This document shows positions 46,400 through 59,344 of a DNA stretch of 64,000 nt, in pieces. This DNA comes from Prosapia bicincta. Lineage: Eukaryota; Arthropoda; Insecta; Hemiptera; Cercopidae. Made by a program: the position numbers and the translations under genes. Where the stretch lies: the NCBI GenBank assembly GCA_036971475.1, contig JBAIZL010000001.1:104660850-104724849 (forward strand). The letters run 5' to 3'. Below the pieces are notes generated by a model. That model made no database searches and was not told the origin of the DNA. It worked only from the letters and a program-made list of their open reading frames with translations. Within the stretch, counting starts at the first letter, position 1. Every line of letters begins with the position of its first letter.

Positions 46400-47870
46400 T
46401 GGTCTAAAACATCATGTAAACTGCTACTACTAAAGTGCTACTAAATAGTAATTGCCAATCATGGTAGTCCCTCAACCACTCATTGCTGTCTCTCAGCATG
46501 GGTTATTCTTTACTTTAATTCTATGTAGTTGTTCATATCCCTTATACTTGATTATCAGTTCCCTGCTAATTTAAACCAAAATTTTTCAGTTTTCTGAGGC
46601 TGTCTTTATTACACCAGTAGCACATTAAATCTGTCAATGCATCTACAATCATTATCTTGTCTGTAGCTCTTACAAAAACTTGTGTATGTCTTATAATCAA
46701 TTTTTTTACTAACTTTTTTTAATACTCCCTGTTTTTACGAAGGCGGAATTTACAAATGATCAGCTATTGAAGGGATTTAGATGACTGTTAAACATAACAG
46801 CTATTTAGAAGCAAGAACATTCACTAACCAGCTCACTCTATTTCTGGTGTAGCCAACAGTTTTTGCCTCTTGGCTGGGTGGGTGGGAAAACTATTTTTGG
46901 GCTAGAAGAAATATTTGATGCAAAAAAATGTTAAATATAAAACAGATTCTTTTCACTTATCAAAATTTCACTATGGATTTTGTTTTTTTAGTAGTTGGTT
47001 AATACAAAGATTGAATAAAAAACTAGTATGACATGATAAAGATTTACACTGCTTATGATTTTCTTGGTTTATACAGTAGCACTTCATGTATTCTTTGCTA
47101 TTCTTAACAAAGCCTTTAAATATAAAATCATTTAATATTTATCTTGTAATTTTATTTAGGTTCATTAAAGGAAACATTTGTTCCCAGATACATGTTGAAA
47201 TGAATAAATAGCATTAAATATTTCTTGACAGGTTTCGTTAAATTTCCTTATTTTTCATTATTAAATTGCTTATAAAAATTGCAAAAATTTTCTTGTTCTC
47301 TATATCTCTAATGTAATAATTCATCACAATGTAAATAAACTTTTTTGAAACAATCACATCACTGCACAAAATCTGTCATTAGTGAAAGAATTTTGTCTTG
47401 AACATTTACTCTTGAAATATTTTAAGATAAGGTGAAAATTAATTTGGTATAATTATTTCTTCAATTACTTTTTAATATATAACGATTGTAAATTTGAGAA
47501 AAAATTGTTTAACGTTGCTAATTATTGTAACAGTAATCAATAACAAATAAAAGATATGTATTTTATATGTCTAAATAAGATTAAATCTCAGACAGAAATA
47601 AAATATAAATTCATAAAAAGTAAAACTGAGACTTTATAGTTTTGCTAATTATTTGTTATCACAATTTAAAAAAATCATTTTAAATATTTTACAAAGACTT
47701 TTTTAACTAATAGCACTACAAAAATTAACTGAAATGAGCAGTTTATAAATTAATGTTTTCTCCGCTGGTTATATTAAAAAAAATATTATGAACATTAGAG
47801 CCTAATGTTACAAATATTAATTCTATAACATACTAAAAAATACCATTTAAAAATGTAATAACAAGATAAC
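46400..47870. other. Intron, no recognised feature
   Basis: About 1.5 kb of AT-rich intron before the MED24 exon; nothing recognised. Confidence 0.5.
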
Positions 47871-48046
47871 CTGATTTTAAAATCACAGTCAGTTGAGTTG
47901 AACTGATTTAAAAGAGTGTCCACCCAGGCCTGGTCACAGTGCTGCAGTATGACATCTGGAGACTTAGGTTTACCTCTCTCTACAAGACACTCTCTCATCC
48001 ATTGTTCTATAAAGGAATCTCCTTCTCCATCCTCGCTTATAACAAC
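47871..48046 (-). CDS. MED24: MED24 exon (second in this window)
   Basis: A 176-bp exon: acceptor TTTGACAG, donor GTTATC, phase 0 in and phase 2 out (Ser completed at 32902). The translation starts VVISEDGEGDSFIEQWMREC, then PKSPDVILQHCDQAWVDTLL and DCDFKI. It aligns to the recalled vertebrate text VILSESRTGAEVPFFETWMQ...KVESLVALLNNSSEMKLV. The GTTATC donor is non-consensus at +4/+5 but is the only one that keeps phase with the next exon. Confidence 0.93.
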
Positions 48047-48354
48047 CTGTCAAATAAATTAGTACAGTATTTTTATTTTCAAAACATTTACAAATAATGT
48101 TTGTTAAATGTACCTGTAACCGATTCTTAGTATTATATAATCTTTTTTTAAATTCTGTAAACCAAACAATCAGAATCTTTAGATCATTGGTTAGGTTTAG
48201 GTGCAATTGTTATTTATATACGTTTCTGTGAATAAATTAGAAGAGCTAGATGTTTAACTAGAATATCTGCTTAAAATTAGATGTGAAACCTCAGATGGCA
48301 AAAATGTTATCTATTTTATATTTTAACCATTAAAAACAAATTGATAATGCAGAA
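48047..48354. other. Intron, no recognised feature
   Basis: Between MED24 exon 47871-48046 and fold-back element F2; nothing recognised. Confidence 0.45.
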
Positions 48355-49025
48355 ATATTGTTATTTGTGGGTAGTTAGATAGACATGCAGTAACCATTAT
48401 TTTCGTGAATTTTCTTTTCTTTTCATATGTAATTTTAGGTCCTGACCATGAATTTGACATTAGTTTTTGTCGCTGAGGTCTATTTAAGGCCTAAAACTCT
48501 GAAGAAGAACACAATAATCATTTTCTACTTACGGTTGCAGTAATTGCGAGCATTTGGGACTACCTGAGATTAAAATAGAAAATTGTTCTAAAACATGTCC
48601 TAGGACGATAAGCACAAAACATTTTTTTATTCTACTTGGAAAGTTATTTTTTATCAACTTAAAGTTGAGTAAAAAATTCAGTGTGGAGTCGTAAGTTGTG
48701 CAACATCCGCGGAGTGATACAGAGACATCACGCTATCTCTATTCATAACTTAAGTGTGTAAATATTTGAGAAACAACGTTTTGGCTTAATTTTTATGGTT
48801 TTTGCATACAAATTTAAATATACCTGAAATATACTATAAAATTACAACAAAATCTATCCTGACTGGATACTTCATAGGTATACTTCAATATAGATAGGCT
48901 ATATAAAATTAACTTTCCCTGCCAATAACAAAAATATTAGTTATCAATATAGCTTCAGGATAGGGGTGGGCAATCTGTATATTTACCAAAGTTTAGATTC
49001 CTAAAACACAAACTATAGTTGTGAC

Positions 49026-51873
49026 CAGGGGCGGCTCGTCCATAGGTTCACTGGTTCAGTGAACCCCCAAGAATAATATTAAATTCCGTGAAAATAATAA
49101 ACTTTGACAAAAACTAAAGTAGTATACAATAGAAATAGTGAATTTCGGTGCTAATTTAGATCGAAGCGGCCTGAACAACTTGGCTGGTTCACTTCTCGAT
49201 GTGAACCCCATTCTGTTGGCGTGCGAGTAGGGTTATGTGATGGGGGGCCTGTTAATTTAAATGAGAAAGGAGCTAACAACTAGAGCTAGTGAGTAGCCAA
49301 GCTCTGGCGAAGTTACCTGATGGAAGACGAAGGCGGCAGCTAAAGCAACTCCCACTTCCTTTAGCGTTGGCACGCCGTACACACGTTGGCGGTTGGTCAA
49401 GCATTGTGCTATCTGGTCCTTGAGTGTCGAGTTACGTTGTTGTGAATGGTGGTGATAAATATTTAAGATAAAATGAATAAAGTTCAGTACTTATTAATTA
49501 ACAACTTTTCATCGTTAACAATAGAAGAAAAATGCTCAATAAAAGAGCTTGGAAGACCAAAGCCAGTACTAAATTTATCACTAAATGTCAAAGAGCGTTA
49601 GTATTGCCGGTCGTTTAACGATAAGTTGTACGAAAGAAATTCTTGGATTTGTGGTTGTGATAGTTTGAACAAGTTTTTTGTTTTCCTTGTCTTTTGTTTG
49701 CAAAAGGTAAAGACAATAGCAGGACGAAAACTGGAGTTGCTGATTTGGGACATTTGTCTCAAAAATTAAAAAACACGAACAATCTATTTCTCACGGTAAT
49801 GCATGTCTTGATCTTTCCATATTAGGACGAACTGAAATCAGCCAACAACTAAGCGAGGCTTTCAGAGAAAACATTGAAAAGCAAAATGGTCAAGTTAGAA
49901 AAAATAGGTATGTCTTGTCAAAAGTAATCGATTGTATTAGATTTTGTGGTGAATTTGAACTAGCACTGCGTGGTCATGATGAGAAGTTAGACTCTGAAAA
50001 CCCTGGAATTTTCAAGGATTTAGTAAATTTTTCTGCTAGCCTTGATAACATTCTGAAGGAACACCTTCAAACTTCTACTGTATTTAAGGGGACCTCTAAA
50101 GAAATACAAAATGATCTTTTAGAGTGTATGTTTTATATTTGTCAACAAAACATGCTACAGGAGATTCTTAGTGCAGACTATGTGTCCATAATTGCAGACG
50201 AGACTACTGATGTTTCAACAAAAGCCCAAATGGTTGTAGTTTTCCGTTATGCTCTTAAGAACGGGCTTCCAGTGGAACGCTTTTGGACATTTCCGAATCC
50301 TTCAAACACAAATGCAGAAACTCTGTCTGATTGTATTAAAACTGTTCTAATTGATGTGATTGGTGAAAATAAGGAAAAGTTAATTTCCCAGAGTTATAAT
50401 AGTGCTAATACCATGAGCGGTCAATACTCAGGTGTTCAAGCACGAGTGAAAACGGAGTACACAAATGCACACTTTGTGCACTGTTATGCGCATCAACTTA
50501 ACTTAATTATGTAGAGAGCTGCTAAACAAAACAGAGAAGTAAGAATTTTTTTTTGCCAACCTACAAGAGATGAACAATTTCTTCGGTTATCCCTCTCAAA
50601 GGACTGGTATTTTAGAGGAAATTGTGAAGAACAGGCTTCCTTTGGGTTCATCTACTAGATGGAATTATAATTCCAGATTAGTTCTTACTGTTAACGAAAA
50701 TTTGGAAAGCTTAATTTTGTGCTTTGAAAAAATTGAAGAAACCAGTGTTCAAGTTGCCACAATTAATCAGACACAAGGTTTGAGGTTAAAGCTGTTGCAA
50801 CCACAGTTTGAGTTTTGGCTCAATTTTTTCGCTAAAGTTATGCCTCACGTCCAGATTTTGTATGATTCATTTCAAAAAAGAAATATAGATCCCGTTTGGG
50901 CAAAAGAAACCATATCTTTGTTTAAAGGAGAAATAGAAAAATTAAGAAATAGTGTAGATGAAATCCAAGTAGAACAAGCAGTAGAAACCACACCTAAAAG
51001 AGCTCGTTTAAATGAAAATCCACGTATGACAAGAAATATATCAGCTAAAGAAGTATGTGACGCCATCGTCATACAAACAAAAGAGAGGTTTGAATTTACA
51101 GGACACCTTGTAGCAGCAAACCTGTTTGACAATGTAAATATCGCCACATTTAAAAATAAATTTCCAGAAAAACTATTAGGAACTTCCATAAAGTCATTTC
51201 CGTTTATTGAGAAGGACAAATTAAAAACAGAACTTCAAATTACCTACGGAATGGAAGATTTTAAAAGTGTAAAGAAAGTTACTCACTTGCTTGGATTTCT
51301 CCTTGAAAACAACTTAGCTGAGTGTTTTGGTGAAACTGTAAAATTATTAAAAGTTTTAATTACAATTCCAATGACTACAGCAGAAGCCAAACGCTGCTTT
51401 TCCTGCCTAAAAAGGGTAAAAACCTTTTTAAGAAGTACTATGGACGGAGATCGGCTATCAGCATTGGCAATGCTGACATTAGAAAAAGAAATGACAAGAA
51501 GAATAGCAGACTTCAATGAACAAGTAATTGAAAGATTTGCAACAAAGAAGGAAAGAAGAATGGACTTTTTGTACAAAACTGTGACAACTGCAGGAGTGGG
51601 CGATAAGGGAGTATAAATTATATTTGGCTCAGCTACTTGTCTGAATTGTAACTAATGTTTAACTTAACTTGAATTAAACTGTTGTGCCTAAAGCATGTGT
51701 CTGGGTTTTATTAATTTGTAGTACCAAAATAGCTTAAAAACAATAACTTAATGTTAAATATTTTAATTTTTTCTGGGGAGGTCCGAGGTCCCCCGTTTTG
51801 TTTGAAACATGGAATATTCCCAAACCCCCGGTAATTGTGAACCCCCAGAACTTTTACTCACGCGCCGCCACTG
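49026..51873 (+). mobile_element. hAT transposon with exact 8-bp target duplication
   Basis: A 2,848-bp element. Termini CAGGGGCGGCTCGT and, as reverse complement, CAGTGGCGGCGCGT. The flanking GTTGTGAC is duplicated exactly (49018-49025 and 51874-51881), the length expected for hAT. Subterminal GTGAACCCCC occurs near both ends. It carries a broken transposase of the zinc-finger-MYM/DUF4371 type. Confidence 0.95.
49473..51616 (+). pseudogene. hAT transposase (ZMYM/DUF4371 type), broken
   Basis: From ATG 49473: IEEKCSIKELGRPKP, then a TTF-type zinc finger region (WICGCDSLNKFF; Cys pattern visible across a stop and frameshift). From 49915 it is open to a TAG at 50512: DFKLAS-like start, LSADYVSIIADETTDVS (first catalytic Asp context), SQSYNSANTMSGQYSGVQ and HFVHCYAHQLNLIM. 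After a frameshift near 50550 it is open from 50570 to 51616: LGSSTRWNYNSRLVL, then the hAT dimerisation tail ITIPMTTAEAKRCFSCLKRV and STMDGDRLSALAML. At least four lesions. The C-terminal 348 codons are intact. Confidence 0.92.
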
Positions 51874-52245
51874 GTTGTGACGTCACTGTATCACTCCGCA
51901 TATGATGCACAACTTACTACTCCACACTGAATTTTTCACCCAACTTTAAAATGATAAAAAAAACTTTTCTTGTAAAATAAATAAAAAAATTGTAGTACAT
52001 ATCGTCCTAGGACGTGTTTTAGAACAATTTTCTATTTTAACCTCTGGTGGTCCCAAATTCTCACAATTACTGCAAAGGTTTGTAGAAAATGATAAATGTG
52101 TTCTTCTTTAGAGTATTTGGCCTTAAATAGACCTCAGTGACAAAAAATAATGTCAAATTTGTGTTCAGAATGTAAAAATACATAAGAAAAGAAAAAAAAT
52201 CACGAAAATAGCGGTAGTCGCATGTTTATATAATTACCATTCTTT

Positions 52246-55200
52246 AATCATGAATTATAAAAATTTGTATGGCATTAATTCTAAAATGAAAATATCTTAT
52301 TGCCACTTTCTCTCCAAGAAACATTGTTTTATATGTAATGGCATGTTTAGCTGCATGGTAATATTAAAGCCTGTAAGTTTAAGAACATCATTAATTAACA
52401 AACATTTAAACCTCAAAGTTACTTGTAAATTAGAGCTCAACCGAGATTTTCCATTCTTGAACTTTTTGTGGGTTGTATAATAGATTGTTACCTAATACTA
52501 CTCACATCTTCATGCGCCTTCAGTTATTACATTGACTTTACAACTTCAGAGCCTAACCATCCTAATTTTAGAAATCAAGAACTTTAAAACATAAAACAGT
52601 GAAATGGATAATCCTTAATTGTGATTATAGGTTTAAAAAAAGCCACCATTAAAAAGTTAGTATAAGCGAACTGGACCACTGACATAATTATCTCAATACT
52701 AGTAAAACATGACACACGGTGAATTTGATTCAATTATAATAATAGGCTACTATCTAAGATATGTTAAGCCTAAAATTAAACCTGGAGACAAAAGTGTTTA
52801 CAAAATATGTTGCAGTTATGGAAAAATGTGTGTAAGGGAAGCTTGATATACTTTCAAGAACATATAAAAAAAAATATGAGAGCAAATATATGTGGCAATA
52901 CTATAGTAAGAATAAATGTGGCAGCGGCAAAACATAAGACTTTGCAAATTGACCATTTATCAAGCAATGGAGTAGATTTTGACATCATGTTTTAGAGAGT
53001 AATTATTGTAATTATAAATTTTCTGAAGTTTTAAAATAAAAATTTAATATGTAAATCTAAAGTTCCAGGATTTTAATGAATAATGGTAATATACAATTTT
53101 ACATTTGAAATAACAAACATTGCTATTTTAGAAGTGTGTGAGAACCGAAGCGTCTAATTATTAAAATATTTGTTTTTCTCATTATCAGCTGGAATTTTTT
53201 AACTGAAAAAAACTTTACCAGTTCACAGACATCTCTAAACAACTGATCTATCAGTAACCTCACTTCTAAATAGCCCTAAGAGCTATCCCTTTACAATGGT
53301 AAACTCTTAGCTAATTGGTTATTCTCAAAATTCATGACAATGGCTTTCTAGAAAATTTGAAGTGTCTCAAATTACTTTACAATAAAGTAAATTTTACATT
53401 CTACTTTTACTTTAGAATAAAATATACTTCTACAGTAAGAAGTATAAGTTTCTTTGTGAAAGTGGTGCCTGAAAATAGACAAAAATTAATATAACATTTA
53501 ATTTAACAATTGTAAGTGAAAATAAAGAAATATTATTTTATGTAGCACCAACAAACCAGTGCCACTGTCCATAATATGCTAATATATCCCCAACATGGGG
53601 ACATTGTTTACAAATCCTTTTTTAAAATCATGATGCCCAAGGAAGAATATGGAATCCACAACCTGAGATGACAACATTTGTACCAATGTATACATGTCAC
53701 GTATAATGTAATAAGATCAAGATAACATCAAACAACTACAGCTTAAATCTGTCAATGTTAGTATGTGTTTGTGCCTGGAAACCTTGCTCTAATATCTTTA
53801 TCTTGACAAAGACATTTCAGTTCGTACTTTAGAATGAAATTGATAATGACTGTGCAAGTAACATAAATTAATTGAAATCACATTTCTAACAGAAACTGTG
53901 TGCATATTTCATACAATTTTATGGCTAAAACTAAATAATTTTTTTTCAACAAACTAAAAAAAATTGTTGTTAAATGTAAAAGTCAAGATGCTATTTGAAA
54001 AATATTTGTTAGATTATTTTAAAGCAAAGACTATTTTTAAAATATTTTTGAGAAATAGATCTTATGAAATATATAGATAAAGCTAAGGCCCCTCAGAATT
54101 GGTTTGATTGTTTTCTTAAAATGGTTTCTTTAAATATATGTAAAAGTAAACAATAATAAAATTATGTGTAATTTTTATCAACATCCAGGCACAAATAAAT
54201 GTAATGTTCAATTGTTTAGTCTAGAAGAGAACTCGAGAGAAAAATGTGAGTATACTTTTTTTGTAAAACAAGTCACTGACTGTAAACTAACAATTAGTTA
54301 AGTAGAGTAGTAGACAAAAACTATTACATATTTTCTGTAAAAACAATTTATTTCAAAGATCAAAACGCTAACTAATGTAGAAGCAATCTGCTGCTCAATA
54401 CAAAGTTAATTCTATATATCAATTTCTAAATTTAATTTACTTTTAAATCAATTTTACTTTTGTATTATTATTTTGATTGTATTTAATTAAGATATTTGTT
54501 TTGACCGTATTTTAACATTAAAATCTTTTGGACATTAAGAGGCTCTAGTAAGAGACAAATCGTCAGGCAAAGTATTTCTGATTACATTTTTTTAACCCAC
54601 CATTGAACCCACTAATTTTTTCATGTTGGGTTCATACTCTTTTTATCACATTTTTTAAAATCAAATAAAGTCACTGAAAATGTACAATTGCGTTCTTTTC
54701 TTCAAAATTTGTAAAAAATAAATAACAACGTGGTACAGCTTATGTTTATCAATAGGTTTTTATTCTCCTACAAAGTATACTAAATTATCGCAACAGAAAA
54801 AAGTGTAAATAATGGACTTTTAAAGTATCCAACAAAATTAAGTTATTTTGTCCCATAGTTAATAAGTTGTAGCAAAATTGTGCAATCAAAATAATATACT
54901 TTTTACTGGTATAAATAAAACTGGGTTTGATTGTGCTTAACACAATTTACTTTACTACTCTCTCCAATTTATATGTTCCTTTGCAAAAATGTAATAAATA
55001 AAATGAGAACCAAATACAGAATATAATAATAATAAAACAATTATTTTAAAACTACATAATTGTTTATAAAGCAGTGAATACTGAAATAATATAAAGAATT
55101 AAGTTAAAACTAAGCATGAGAGTTGCCTTCAAAATATATATAACTGAAGAACGTTGTGTTGTTATTATTGCATTGCTACTCTCTCATAATACTCTAATTG

Positions 55201-57065
55201 TTTTATCATAACAGGTTTTCCTGCACTTCTAATAGATAATGGGATAAGTGCTACAAGTGACACACTTGGTGTAGCATTATCTATTTGTTGTTATGTTACA
55301 GAAACCACAGATACTAATCACTGAGTTGGCCCTTCTTGGAACTTACTTCTACAATACTTTCTTTATGCTTTTAGGACCTGCTTTTTTGTGGAAAAATTTG
55401 AAAATTTTTGTGAGCTGGAATTTGGCTGTTTGTTGCTCTAAAAATTATGCATGATTTACATAATTCTCAAAACAAATTCTTCACAAAACACCTTTTGCTT
55501 ATTTTATTGTTTGATGCAGCCTTGAAAATAATGTAAGGATTTCTATCTCTAATATTTAATATAGAAAAGAATAGTATATATAGGAATCTTTTATTTATTA
55601 TTTACTATTGAGGCAAAATATAAAAGTTTTTTATTCACTTCTTCAATTTTAACTTCTAAAATTACGAGGACCATTCAATAATAAAAGATAAAATTAATTT
55701 TTCCAATGTAATGCCTCTTAAGAGCAAACCAAACAAAAGGAAATCAGAAGGGGACAAATCTGGACTCTACAGAGAATAGTCTCCCAACCTATTTTTTCAA
55801 TGATTTTTTGGATCAGTTAGGCCTATGAGGGTGCAACTTTTCTTGAGATATATTCTGTTTTCTTTTTTTTACAGGGTTTATTTTGCTATCTAAGCATATC
55901 TGAATAGTAGATATACTGTTTATTGTATGCTGAACTTCCAAATAATCACAAAATACAACACCTCAGACATCATATGAGACATGACTTTTACTGTTGATGC
56001 GTGTGTTCTGGATTTATTTATGACAGATGATATTAAAAAAAAAAGATTTTTTGTTCTCTTCACAATGTTCTTTCAACTCTACAAAGTCTTCTTTCTTTGT
56101 ATTAGCTGTTTTATCACCCACCTTGCTCTGGAGCTTCTTGATTTTTATGGTTCATACAACTTTCACCTTACTGTAATATCATTTTGCTGGAAAGAATTTT
56201 GACAGTTGTTCAAATGTTGCTAAAGAAACGTGAAACTTTCAAATGGAAATGATATTATTACTTGCAATTTAGACGTTATAAACAAAATAATTTTAATGAG
56301 ATAAATGTTGTTTGCTGATCCCATTGATGTTAACAAAAGTCCTAAAATTATTAAATACCTCCGACAAAATATTGTATTATTACATCAATTTGTCTCTTGA
56401 ATTACTGAATGGTCTTCATAGTACTTCTAGTTCTTTTTGTTAATGAATTGTGAGCAATAGTTCTTTTCTCTTTATTTTGTTATTAACAAGTCATTCCTCT
56501 CAATTAGTATCCACAATATTCAATAAATTAATCACAAAATATCAAATAAACATTGATAATAATTACATTCACAAAACACCATTGGGCACATGCAATCAAT
56601 TATAACATTTCCAATAAACTTTTACAAATAGATTCTTTAGAGTGGGCCAACTACATTTCCCTTTGTGTATCTACTACATCTCTCAGTCAGACTGTGACTT
56701 TACCATCAAAAGTTAAAGAAAAAAAAGGTTAGGACAAAAGTGAAGTGAATTTATTCTTATAAAGGAATATTAGCATGAACCCTAAATAACCATTTAGTCT
56801 CAATAAGGATGAGGCCAAAGACGGTTTAATTGTTATTGTATCAAATAAATTAGAAGAATATTCTTTAAAGTTATTATTACTGATATTTTTCAGAACAATA
56901 TCTAGATGACAACTGGTAAAATAAATTCAATACAAATACTGTGTTTATAAGTTATATTAATATCTTTATCTTAGAATAGATAGTTTTGTCTAACCAATAC
57001 TTACACTCATTCAGTTAAATAAACTAAACAAGATAGAATACTAATACAACAAGTGAATGACTAAC
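52246..57065. other. Long intron stretch, almost free of transposons
   Basis: About 4.8 kb of AT-rich sequence with scattered short frames, none convincing. The only recognisable piece is a transposase relic near 55660-55830. The contrast with the rest of the window is striking. Confidence 0.5.
55660..55830 (-). pseudogene. Mariner-like transposase relic
   Basis: The minus strand reads KIGWETIL, then across a frameshift SPDLSPSDFLLFGLL, the third catalytic Asp context of mariner-type transposases. Next to it, GAGGACCATTCAATAATAAA at about 55667 resembles a terminus. Nothing else remains. Confidence 0.4.
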
Positions 57066-57299
57066 CTCTGAACCAAACATCTGAATAATGTAACAAAGCA
57101 TTAGAAATGTAATGTCAAATAACATTGCTCTTGTTTGCGAGGTTTTACTAGATTCATCCATTCCTTTTTTACAGCATTCATTGAAATTAATAAGTTTGGT
57201 TACCAATGTGCGGAGTTTGTCTTCTACAGTAGCTACAGCAAGGATCAGCTCAAAGCTTTTACCAGTTAATACATTGCAAAGCATACTTAACATGGCTTC
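57066..57299 (-). CDS. MED24: MED24 exon (first in this window)
   Basis: A 234-bp exon, 78 codons, phase 0 at both ends: acceptor ATATTTCAG, donor GTTAGT. The translation begins EAMLSMLCNVLTGKSFELIL, then DKLRTLVTKLINFNECCK, TRAMLFDITFLMLCYIIQ and MFGSE. It aligns to the recalled vertebrate text GVLGHMLSGKSLDLLLA, KLKSFARKFINLNEF, ALLFDISFLMLCHVAQTYGSE. By that comparison roughly the first 40% of MED24 (about 990 residues in vertebrates) lies further upstream, beyond the right edge; no upstream exon was found in 57300-64000. Confidence 0.95.
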
Positions 57300-57613
57300 C
57301 TGAAATATTAATACACAATTTCCTGTTTTAAAAACTTAAACGTTCACTAACAAATTAAAGCCCTGAAATAAATTTATGTACAAGATAACTGTTAAATTTT
57401 ACATCAATTAATCATATGGTCTACACTAGGGTGGAGTGAAAACCCCATTAAAAAAAGGTTTATTTCTAATACCAGGGAAAACTTGCTCTTTGGCTTCCTA
57501 ATCATGAAGAAAATAATTTAAAAAATTAATATTGTATTCTTAAAATGGTACATAGGGCATACATTAAAAAAGTTTACACTTCAACAGTGCACTTCTAACG
57601 TGCAGTTACAGCC
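57300..57613. other. Intron, no recognised feature
   Basis: AT-rich intron; nothing recognised. Confidence 0.4.
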
Positions 57614-57643
57614 TGAGTCGACAATGGGACACATCTCCCGAAA
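57614..57643 (+). ncRNA. Hammerhead-like motif, family T, 3'-truncated
   Basis: UGAG, core UCGACAA plus U, stem II GGGA/UCCC with loop CACAUC, GAAAC, then the match ends. A lone fragment of the family T terminus. It differs from the 28490 copy only at position 4 (C for U). Confidence 0.4.
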
Positions 57644-57949
57644 CTATATCAATGTTTGAAAATATGTGAGAAACAATGTATCTGGTATCAAGCTTGTCAG
57701 ATCAGCTGTTTTGAGATCTTATTATATTAAAAAAATCAGTTAATACGGTTTATTAATAGTCGAATCAGGTCTCTTTCAGGGTTAATTTAAATTAAAGGAA
57801 TTAAACTGTACTTAAATTCAGTATTGAAGTTCTGGTCCATCTGACATGAGCTTTGATGGAAAGTCAAGTTTAATGATCAGTTCCAATTCCTCCATAGTGT
57901 TTTTTCACTTAATTCCTATCCATTTCTTATATTAATCAAATAAAAAAAC
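57644..57949. other. Intron, unexplained short frame
   Basis: On the minus strand, 57820-57890 reads MEELELIIKLDFPSKLMSDG before a stop. It matched nothing I recognise and may be chance or a transposon scrap. Confidence 0.3.
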
Positions 57950-59330
57950 ATAGAAACAAACAGCAACTCAAAAATAATTAGTTATGACATAACCAACATG
58001 TACCCTAGTAACCCAACAGAAGAAATCATAGAAATAATAAAAAACAAACTAATACACACTAACAAGAAAGAAAACACAATAAATAGTATTACTACACTAA
58101 TCAAACATGTGTAACCAAAATTCCTTCCAATTTAACAATAAATACTATCAACAAAGAACTGGACTCCCCATGGGATCACCCATATCATCAGTCATGACAG
58201 AAATATATCTATAACACTTCGAACAAATTATAATTAAACCTATACTACACACACATAATATTTTGCTATGGACAAGATAAGTAGATGATATACTTGTAAT
58301 TCACCAAATTACCATTCACAACGAACAGATCATAATACTAAACAAACTAAATACATACAACAAAAAATACAATTCACCTTCAAATCAGAAAAAAATAAAA
58401 CAATTTACTATCTTGACAATACGCTAAATATAAACAATAATAAAATAGAAACTACAGTACACAGAAAACTAACTTCTAACAATACTACAATACCCAACAA
58501 ATCTAACCAACCCTGGACAAAATTAAATGAAGAATTAGATAACATTACAAAAAAAGCAACAGAAAATGGATACAAAACCTTATAAAAAATATAAACAATA
58601 AATTTACAAAAAATCTAACCTAAATACAACACTACAACCTGAACAGAAAAAAAAAACAAAATACTATCTAAAATATAAATACAGATAGAACAAAATAGAA
58701 AAATTAAATATATACAACAAAGAATACTACACTTCAACATACAAAACCAAACTACAAATAATAAAATATCTTAATAACACAAACCACAAAACAAATACAG
58801 AAAAACATAACCTATCAGGAAATTACCAAATCACATGTAATGACTGCAACACATTTTACATAGCGAAAACGACCAGATCTTTTAAAATAAGATTTGAAGA
58901 ACATTACAGAGCATTCAAAAATGAAAATACAATAACATCAAATGTTGCAGCACACCTAATATCACATAAACATGAAATAACAACTTACGAAAATAACCTA
59001 ACCATACTTGAAATAAATAATAACTCAATAGAACTAAACTCACTAGAAAAATACCACATTTATAAACACATACACAACAATTTAAGGAACCTACAGACAA
59101 CATATGTAGATGACGTACTATTCAAAAACATTATACACAAGGCTCAAGAAGAAATATGTATGACGTCAACAAATACTAACAGCACGGACCGAACATTCAC
59201 ACCAGAAAAATTAATCAGTGATGCGACAGTGACCGAAAGGTACCTCATCACATAAGGTAAAATTATTGCACTTAGTGGTGGAAAAAGTTATTTACAGGTA
59301 GTAATAATAATAACTTCAAATATATATATT
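57950..59330 (+). pseudogene. PLE family P, RT and GIY-YIG, heavily decayed
   Basis: The longest P copy. RT: YYQQRTGLPMGSPISSVMTE, then VDDILVIH (motif C) after a stop. Linker KLNEELDNITK. GIY-YIG: YQITCNDCNTFYIAKTT, where the YIG box has become YIA, then RSFKIRFEEHYRAFKNEN and the tail to about 59210. The non-coding end holds a damaged ribozyme-like motif (59218-59251). At least ten frameshifts or stops. Confidence 0.75.
59218..59251 (+). ncRNA. Hammerhead-like motif, family P, stem II deleted
   Basis: GUGAU/AUCAC and GAA-AGG-UA-CCU are kept, but eight bases, including the 5' strand of stem II, are missing. Confidence 0.3.
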
Positions 59331-59344
59331 TAGGTTATTTCTAG

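Larger units (their letters stand above)
48355..52245. mobile_element. Fold-back element F, copy 2, interrupted by a hAT
   Basis: Left arm about 48370-48760, right arm about 51880-52245. The two are inverted copies sharing ATGTGTTCTTCTTTAGAG, AGACCTCAGTGACAAAAA, ATCGTCCTAGGACGTGTTTT and GTGGAGT words. The unique middle contains ATCTATCCTGACTGGATAC, as in copy 1 at 12.9 kb. Without the 2.85 kb hAT and one target duplication, the original element is about 1.0 kb. No coding sequence of its own. Confidence 0.75.

Noticed and set aside
55981..56202. Plus-strand hydrophobic frame of 73 codons
   Set aside because: Low-complexity Phe/Leu composition in AT-rich intron, with no splice sites or similarity to support an exon.
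57820..57890. Minus-strand MEELELIIKLDFPSK frame as an upstream MED24 exon
   Set aside because: It ends in a stop, has no donor in phase, and does not resemble the MED24 sequence expected before the exon at 57066.
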